Source: Actinomycetes bacterium (GTDB taxonomy: Bacteria > Actinomycetota > Acidimicrobiia > Acidimicrobiales > CADCSY01). Taken from it: 64,000 nt of DNA. Where the stretch lies: contig JAODBP010000260.1 of assembly GCA_025464025.1 (NCBI GenBank), positions 46,708-110,707 of the forward strand, read 5' to 3'. The position numbers and the translations under genes were made by a program. Every line of letters starts with the position of its first letter. Within the stretch, counting starts at the first letter, position 1. Below the pieces are notes generated by a model that made no database searches, was not told the origin of the DNA, and was given only the letters and a program-made list of their open reading frames with translations. Below, piece by piece: positions 59,407-64,000 of the stretch.

Positions 59407-60180
59407 TCACCCGCCCCGGAGGGCGGCGGCCGTCGCCTCGTCGGCTGGGAAGAACGCCTCGATGGCCAGCTCGGCGGTCGTGATGTCGAGCGGTGTGCCG
59501 AACGTGGTGATGGTCGAGAAGAACCGCAGCTCGCCGCTGTCGGAGCGGAGCACCAGGGGCACGAACAGCTGGCTGGCCACCGTGGTGGGACCACCGTCGG
59601 CCACCCCGGGGTAGGTCCGCAGCTCGGCGGCCAGCTCGGCGAGGAGCGGGTCGGCCGATGCGTCGACCTCGCGGTCGAGGCCGGCGAGCAGGTGGGCGCT
59701 GAACTCGGCCAGGTTCACGATGTCCTTGGCCAGGCCGTCGGGGTGCAGCGTGGCGCGCAGGGCGTTGATCGGCTCGACCAGCAGGTGGGGCGCCACGCGC
59801 GACACGAACAGGCGCTCCGCCGTGTCGTTGGCGTTGACGACGTGGTGCAGGCGGTCGACGGCGACCGCCGGAAACGGCTCGTGTCCCCGCAGGACGGTGT
59901 CGATGGCGGCGCGGACGGGCGCCATGTCGACATCGTCCATGGGCGTCTCCCGGTAGACCGGCGCGTAGCCGGCGGCGTTGAGCAGGGCGTTGCGCTCGCG
60001 GAGGGGGACGTCGAGGTGCTCGGCCAGGTGCAGCACCAGCTCGCGGCTCGGCTTCGACCGGCCGGTCTCGACGAAGCTCAGGTGGCGGGCCGACACGGTG
60101 GCCTGGTTCGAGAGGTCGAGCTGGCTCAGCCGGCGACGCTGGCGCCAGTCCCTGAGCAGCTCACCGACGGGGGCGGTCAT
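59407..60180 (-). CDS. Xre-family regulator with MmyB/MLTR ligand-binding domain
   Basis: 257 residues, ATG at 60180. The N-terminal HTH (GELLRDWRQRRRLSQLDLSNQATVSARHLSFVETGRSKPS) and the C-terminal PAS-like MLTR domain (VDRLHHVVNANDTAERLF...LAGLDREVDASADPLLAELAAELRTYPGV) match the family exactly. Members often repress a divergent oxidoreductase or SnoaL gene in response to fatty acids or other lipophilic ligands. Divergent from the small SnoaL-like gene. Confidence 0.92.
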   Translation of the reverse strand: MTAPVGELLRDWRQRRRLSQLDLSNQATVSARHLSFVETGRSKPSRELVLHLAEHLDVPLRERNALLNAAGYAPVYRETPMDDVDMAPVRAAIDTVLRGHEPFPAVAVDRLHHVVNANDTAERLFVSRVAPHLLVEPINALRATLHPDGLAKDIVNLAEFSAHLLAGLDREVDASADPLLAELAAELRTYPGVADGGPTTVASQLFVPLVLRSDSGELRFFSTITTFGTPLDITTAELAIEAFFPADEATAAALRGG

Positions 60181-60216
60181 GGCTCGACCGTACCGACGGA
60201 GCCGGGCGCGGGCGCC

Positions 60217-60229
60217 TACCTGTGAGGTA
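60217..60229. promoter_or_regulatory. Operator palindrome TACCTGTGAGGTA
   Basis: 5-bp arms TACCT/AGGTA around GTG, midway between the MLTR regulator start (60180) and the SnoaL-like gene (60266). TACCT-N3-AGGTA is the motif usually seen upstream of genes controlled by this Xre/MmyB-type family, so binding by the neighbour is likely. Confidence 0.75.
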
Positions 60230-60265
60230 ATCGCCGGCCCCCTCGACCGGGCGCACGGTGGTGCC

Positions 60266-60631
60266 ATGGAAACCACCCTCACCACCATCGACACGTACCT
60301 CGCCGGCCTCAACGAGACCGACGCCGACACCCGGGCCCGTCTCTTCGCCGAGGCCTTCGCCCCGGACGGGACGTACCTCGACCCGCTGCAGGAGGCCGCC
60401 GGCCACGCCGCCCTCGGCGCGATGGCAGCCGGCGTGCAGACCGCCTACCCCGGCCACACGTTCCGGCGCACGACCGAGATCGACGGCCACCACGACCTCG
60501 TTCGCTTCGGCTGGGAGCTGGTCGCACCGGACGGCTCGCTCACGGTGGCCGGGATCGACGTCGCCGACCTGGCCGAGGACGGGCGGATCCAGGCCGTGCG
60601 GGCGTTCTTCGGCGACCTGCCCGCCCGCTGA
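60266..60631 (+). CDS. Small SnoaL-like (NTF2-fold) protein
   Basis: 121 residues from the ATG at 60266. NTF2-like: IDTYLAGLNETDADTRARLFAEAFAPDGTYLDPLQEAAGHAAL, then GHTFRRTTEIDGHHDLVRFGWELVAPDG and a final IQAVRAFFGDL. It is the usual divergent partner of MLTR-type regulators. Probably binds or isomerises a small hydrophobic ligand. Confidence 0.85.
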   Translation: METTLTTIDTYLAGLNETDADTRARLFAEAFAPDGTYLDPLQEAAGHAALGAMAAGVQTAYPGHTFRRTTEIDGHHDLVRFGWELVAPDGSLTVAGIDVADLAEDGRIQAVRAFFGDLPAR

Positions 60632-60677
60632 CGGTGACGTCAGGTGTCCGCACGGGCACCGAGGGTACGAACGGCCC

Positions 60678-61865
60678 ATGAGCGCCGGCGGCCCGCTGAT
60701 CCTCGTCGTCGACGACGACGTCGGGATACGCCGCCTGATCCGCACCGGCCTCGAGCTCGAGGGCTTCACGGTGATCGAGGCCGCCACGCTGTCCCAGGCC
60801 CGCTCGGTGCACACCGAGCGGGTCGACGGCGTGGTGCTGGACCGCCAGCTCCCCGACGGCGACGGCCTCATGGCCTACGAGGACTTCCGAGCCCGCTACG
60901 CCGACGCCCTCGTCGTCATGCACAGCTCGAGCCACGTGCCGGCCGGCTACCCGTCGGTCCCGAAGGGCGACATCGACGGGATGGTCGAGCTGTTCGGGAT
61001 GGTGCTGACCCCGGCGCCCCGGCTCGAGCGGGCGCCCGAGGTCGCCCGGGCCGTGGCCGATGGCGTCGTCGACGAGTGGATCGAGCTGTGCCGGTGGGAC
61101 CCCGAGCTGCCGGCCGACAACCGGCCGCCGATCCCGGCCTCGGTGGTGGCCGCCGTGGCCGCCGCCCTCGAGCGACCCCAGCCGCTGGGCTGGGGGCTCG
61201 ACCCCGCGCTCGAGTCGACGGCCCAGGCCTACGTGCTCAACCACGAGGACCTCGATGTCGCCGTGGCCCAGCTCGTGTGCCTCCGCGAGGCGTTCGAGCG
61301 TCGGGTCGTCGACCAGCTCCCCGCCGGCGAGCAGCTCGAGGCGGCCCGACGGCTCACGATGATCGTGCACCGGCTCATGACCGTCGTCGTGCGCGCCGGT
61401 GTGGCCGAGCTCCAGGCCCAGGCGTTCACCGACGCCATCACCGGCCTCGGCAACGAGCGGGCCTACGAGCTCGACCTGCGCCGGGAGCTTGCCCGGGCGG
61501 CGCGACACGGCCGCCCCCTCACCGTGGCGCGCATCGGGGTGGCTGGCTTCGACGTCGCCCTCGCCGGCGACGATGCGCTGCGCCGGGTCGGGCAGGCCCT
61601 CCGATCGGTCACCGGCGCCGAGGTGCACGCCTACCGCGTCGGCCTCACCCAGTTCGCCCTGCTGCTCCCGAACGGCGTCCCGGTCGACACCGCGTTCGTC
61701 GTGGGGCCCCTCGGCGAGGCCGGCGTGGCCGGTGTCTCGGTCGGCCTGGCGACCCACCCGCACGACCCGCTCGAGGGGCTGGATCGGCTCGCCGAGCGAC
61801 GCCGGGCCGATGTGCCGATACGCTCGTCGCAACGGGTTGGTCAACAGGACCGGCCCGAGATGTGA
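60678..61865 (+). CDS. Response regulator with degenerate GGDEF-like domain
   Basis: 395 residues from the ATG at 60678. The REC domain (about 1-115) has VVDDD and a [10 protein letters not shown] acceptor, but the switch region is poor (VMHSSSH). A middle helical region leads to a GGDEF-like fold (about 265-385: [35 protein letters not shown]) in which the GGDEF site reads GLTQF. It cannot make c-di-GMP by the normal mechanism and may bind or sense nucleotides. Located 14 bp before the cold-shock gene. Confidence 0.83.
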   Translation: MSAGGPLILVVDDDVGIRRLIRTGLELEGFTVIEAATLSQARSVHTERVDGVVLDRQLPDGDGLMAYEDFRARYADALVVMHSSSHVPAGYPSVPKGDIDGMVELFGMVLTPAPRLERAPEVARAVADGVVDEWIELCRWDPELPADNRPPIPASVVAAVAAALERPQPLGWGLDPALESTAQAYVLNHEDLDVAVAQLVCLREAFERRVVDQLPAGEQLEAARRLTMIVHRLMTVVVRAGVAELQAQAFTDAITGLGNERAYELDLRRELARAARHGRPLTVARIGVAGFDVALAGDDALRRVGQALRSVTGAEVHAYRVGLTQFALLLPNGVPVDTAFVVGPLGEAGVAGVSVGLATHPHDPLEGLDRLAERRRADVPIRSSQRVGQQDRPEM

Positions 61866-61879
61866 GAAGAGAAAACAAA

Positions 61880-62080
61880 GTGGCTACTGGAACCGTGAAG
61901 TTCTTCAACGCTGAGAAGGGCTTCGGCTTCATCTCCCGCGAGGGCGCCGATGACGTCTTCGTGCATTACTCCAACATCCAGGGGAACGGCTACCGCTCCC
62001 TCGACGAGGGCCAGGCGGTCGAGTTCGACGTCGCTCCCGGGCGCAAGGGCGAAGAGGCCCAGAACGTCCGCGTCCTCTAG
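61880..62080 (+). CDS. csp: Cold-shock domain protein
   Basis: 66 residues, GTG start. A single CSD with RNP1 (GFGFI) and RNP2 (VFVHYSNI) motifs and the typical start [15 protein letters not shown]. Binds single-stranded nucleic acids as an RNA chaperone. The upstream GAGAAGAGAAAACAAA is A-rich and unusual for this GC-rich window, and may be part of a thermosensitive leader. Followed by a strong terminator. Confidence 0.95.
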   Translation: MATGTVKFFNAEKGFGFISREGADDVFVHYSNIQGNGYRSLDEGQAVEFDVAPGRKGEEAQNVRVL

Positions 62081-62103
62081 GACTCGGTACAGCTGAATCC
62101 CTG

Positions 62104-62128
62104 GAGCCGCCGGCACAGCCGGCGGCTC
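62104..62128 (+). terminator. Rho-independent terminator after csp
   Basis: Perfect 11-bp stem GAGCCGCCGGC (62104-62114) / GCCGGCGGCTC (62118-62128) with an ACA loop, followed by TTCGGGTTTT. Confidence 0.9.
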
Positions 62129-62142
62129 TTCGGGTTTTCGCA

Positions 62143-63198
62143 CTAGTTCGCGGCGGCCTCGCGGTCGAGCAGGGCCCGCTTGCGCTCGATGCCCCAGCGG
62201 TAGCCGGACAGGTCGCCGTCGGTGCGCACGACGCGGTGGCACGGGATCGCCACCGCCAGCTTGTTCGCGCCACAGGCCTGGGCCACGGCCCGGAACGAGG
62301 TCGGTGCCCCGATCCGGCGCGCCACCTCGGCGTAGGTCGTCGTGGTCCCGGCCGGGACCTCGCGCAGCGCCCGCCACACCCGCTCCTGGAACGCCGTGCC
62401 CTGCACGTCGAGCGGGAGGTCGGTGCCGAGCTCGGGGTGCTCGACCAGCCCGACGACGCGTGCGACGAGCTCGTCGTACTCGGCGTCGTGCACGAGCCGG
62501 GCCTGGTGGAAGCGGTCCTGGAAGCGGGCGAGGAGCACGTCGGGGTCGTCGCCCAGCTCGATGGCGCAGATGCCCTTGTCGGACGCCGCCACGAGGATGG
62601 CGCCGAGCGAGCACTGGCCGACGGCGAAGCGCACGTCGACGCCGGCGCCGCCGTGGCGCAGCTCGCTCGGGGTCATGCCGAGCCGCTCGTTCGACGAGGC
62701 GTAGAAGCGGCCGTTGGAGCCGAAGCCGGCGGCGTAGATGGCGTCGGTGACGGTCGGCTGCTCGCCCAACTCGTCGCGGCCCCGGGCGGCGCGGTGGGCC
62801 TGGGCGTAGGCCTTGGGCGTGAGCCCGGTGACGGCCTTGAACACCCGGTGGAAGTGGAAGCGGCTCAGCCCGGCGTCGGCGGCGAGGGCGTCGAGGTCGA
62901 CGGGGTCGAACGACGCCTCGATGGTGCGGCAGGCATCGGCGACGAGGCGAGCCCGGCGCTCGTGCCCCCCGGGACCGGTCGGGTCGCAGCGCTTGCAGGC
63001 CCGGAGGCCGGTGGCCTCGGCGTCGGCCGCGCTGGTGAAGAAGCGGACGTTGCCGCGGTTGGGGATGCGGGACGGGCACGACGGGCGGCAGAAGACGCCG
63101 GTCGTCACCACGCCGTAGAGGAACGTGCCGTCGAGCGTGCGGTCGCGGTCGGCCACCGCCTGCCAGCGCTCGTCGTCGGTCAGCTGCTTCGTGGTCAT
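62143..63198 (-). CDS. ada: Ada: bifunctional DNA methylation repair protein and activator
   Basis: 351 residues from the ATG at 63198. N-terminal Ada zinc domain with the methyl-phosphotriester acceptor Cys (GVFCRPSCPSR) and RACKRC, then an AraC-type HTH (about 85-180: LDALAADAGLSRFHFHRVFKAVTG). The C-terminal O6-methylguanine methyltransferase has the acceptor Cys in IPCHRVV. When methylated it activates repair genes; the divergent oxygenase gene is a candidate target. Confidence 0.95.
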   Translation of the reverse strand: MTTKQLTDDERWQAVADRDRTLDGTFLYGVVTTGVFCRPSCPSRIPNRGNVRFFTSAADAEATGLRACKRCDPTGPGGHERRARLVADACRTIEASFDPVDLDALAADAGLSRFHFHRVFKAVTGLTPKAYAQAHRAARGRDELGEQPTVTDAIYAAGFGSNGRFYASSNERLGMTPSELRHGGAGVDVRFAVGQCSLGAILVAASDKGICAIELGDDPDVLLARFQDRFHQARLVHDAEYDELVARVVGLVEHPELGTDLPLDVQGTAFQERVWRALREVPAGTTTTYAEVARRIGAPTSFRAVAQACGANKLAVAIPCHRVVRTDGDLSGYRWGIERKRALLDREAAAN

Positions 63199-63326
63199 GG
63201 CTCCACCTTGACGATGCGGCGCCGGGGCTTCACTCCGGTCCTTGCGGTCGTACCTCGGCACTCCAGGGCAGTTCGACAGCAAGGAGCGGAGTGCCGGCCT
63301 CCGGGGCCAACCGTACGGTCGCCGGC

Positions 63327-64000
63327 ATGGAGCTCCAACGGGTGGACTGGGACGCGGCGTCGAGCGCGCTCGACGACAACGGCTTCGCCCTCGTCGGGCC
63401 GGTGCTCACCGACGACGAGTGCGCGGTGCTGCGCGCCGGCTTCGACGACGACCGCCGGTTCCGCTCGACGATCGACATGGCCCGGTACCGGTTCGGCGAG
63501 GGCACGTACCGCTACTTCGGCGACGATCCACCGGCGGTGGTCGCCGAGCTGCGGGAGGCGGCCTACCCACCGCTGGCGGCCATCGCCAACCGCTGGCAGC
63601 AGCGGCTGGGCGGCGAGCGGTTCCCCGGCCGGCTCGACGGGCTGCTGGCCCGGTGTCGGGCCGCCGGGCAGTGCCGGCCGACGCCGCTGGTCCTGCGGTA
63701 CGGGCCCGGTGGCCACAACGCCCTGCACCAGGACCTCTACGGCGAGGTGGCGTTCCCGCTCCAGCTCGCCGTGGCGCTCACCGCGCCGGGCGAGGACTTC
63801 AGCGGCGGCGAGACCGTGCTCGTCGAGCAGCGGCCCCGCGCCCAGTCGCGGGCCACGGCGATCACCGTGCCGCGCGGCCACGCCCTCGTGTTCCCCAACC
63901 GGCACCGACCCGTCGGCCGGGGCCGCGTGACCGTCCGCCACGGCGTCAGCACCGTCCACACCGGCGAGCGGGTCGTGCTCGGCGTCATCTTCCACGACGC
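63327..64000 (+). CDS. 2OG-Fe(II) oxygenase, 3' end outside window
   Basis: About 225 residues visible from the ATG at 63327; the frame is open at the window edge. Double-stranded beta-helix features include HNALHQDLYGEVAFPLQLAVAL (HxD iron motif), GGETVL and GHALVFPNR, with the distal His in VSTVHTGERVVLG and the 2OG-binding Arg after it. Position next to ada suggests an AlkB-like or other adaptive-response role, but the oxygenase subfamily (DUF-type prolyl hydroxylase-like) is not settled. Confidence 0.85.
   Translation, partial: MELQRVDWDAASSALDDNGFALVGPVLTDDECAVLRAGFDDDRRFRSTIDMARYRFGEGTYRYFGDDPPAVVAELREAAYPPLAAIANRWQQRLGGERFPGRLDGLLARCRAAGQCRPTPLVLRYGPGGHNALHQDLYGEVAFPLQLAVALTAPGEDFSGGETVLVEQRPRAQSRATAITVPRGHALVFPNRHRPVGRGRVTVRHGVSTVHTGERVVLGVIFHD

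Overview
The window is GC-rich, densely packed actinobacterial chromosome. The cell-division and signalling block crgA, pabA/trpG, pknB, pbpA, rodA, stp, fhaB, fhaA, tRNA-Leu has the order known from Mycobacterium and Streptomyces. An F420-type nitroreductase, SoxR, truncated haemoglobin and an Rpf-like protein with YW-rich propeller repeats also fit. The general style suggests an Acidimicrobiia (Iamia-like) lineage. That assignment is inference from gene content, not a phylogeny. Gene starts are often GTG. Adjacent genes often overlap as GTGA/ATGA or meet tail to tail on CTAG. Several regulated genes look leaderless. No gene-free stretch exceeds about 210 bp.

Layout. 1-4.5 kb: acyl-CoA ligase (cut by the window edge), GAF histidine kinase, a thiolase homologue without its catalytic residues, and a small zinc-ribbon membrane protein. 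4.6-12.9 kb: the conserved division/phosphorylation block, ending at tRNA-Leu(CAG) and a terminator. 12.9-16.8 kb: a TetR-controlled small catabolic operon (PNPOx-like, FAH-like, extradiol-type VOC protein) and a MEDS sensor. 16.8-19.9 kb: housekeeping and unknown genes. 19.9-30 kb: a signalling-rich region with a REC-HATPase fusion and two very large proteins that join PAS, GGDEF and EAL domains to a C-terminal histidine kinase; one overlaps an OmpR regulator. 30-35.5 kb: PaaX regulator, desaturase, lipoprotein, larC, larB, pheA. 35.5-37.8 kb: two tRNA-Ser genes, the Rpf-like protein, a J-domain protein and tRNA-Arg(ACG).

A 3.45 kb integrated element (37800-41294) occupies the 3' end of tRNA-Arg(ACG). 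It is bounded by 44-bp direct repeats and carries a RES/Xre toxin-antitoxin pair, a HEAT-repeat protein, a membrane-anchored unknown protein, and a DUF4279-like protein fused to what looks like an integrase N-terminus. After it come a DMFase-like protein, a GGDEF-EAL protein, a STAS protein without its phosphoserine, a nitrilase, and a SoxR-type operon (SDR, QueA-like, P450). Then come zwf, tesB, glbO, a large M6 metalloprotease, an Xre/MLTR regulator with a SnoaL-like partner, a degenerate REC-GGDEF protein, a cold-shock protein, Ada, and a partial 2OG-Fe(II) oxygenase.

A second mobile-looking feature is a ~108-bp structured repeat present twice (18799-18907 and 31864-31971). Both copies lie between convergent genes, 1 nt from a minus-strand stop codon. 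The second copy is flanked by a perfect 22-bp direct repeat, as expected of insertion with target duplication.
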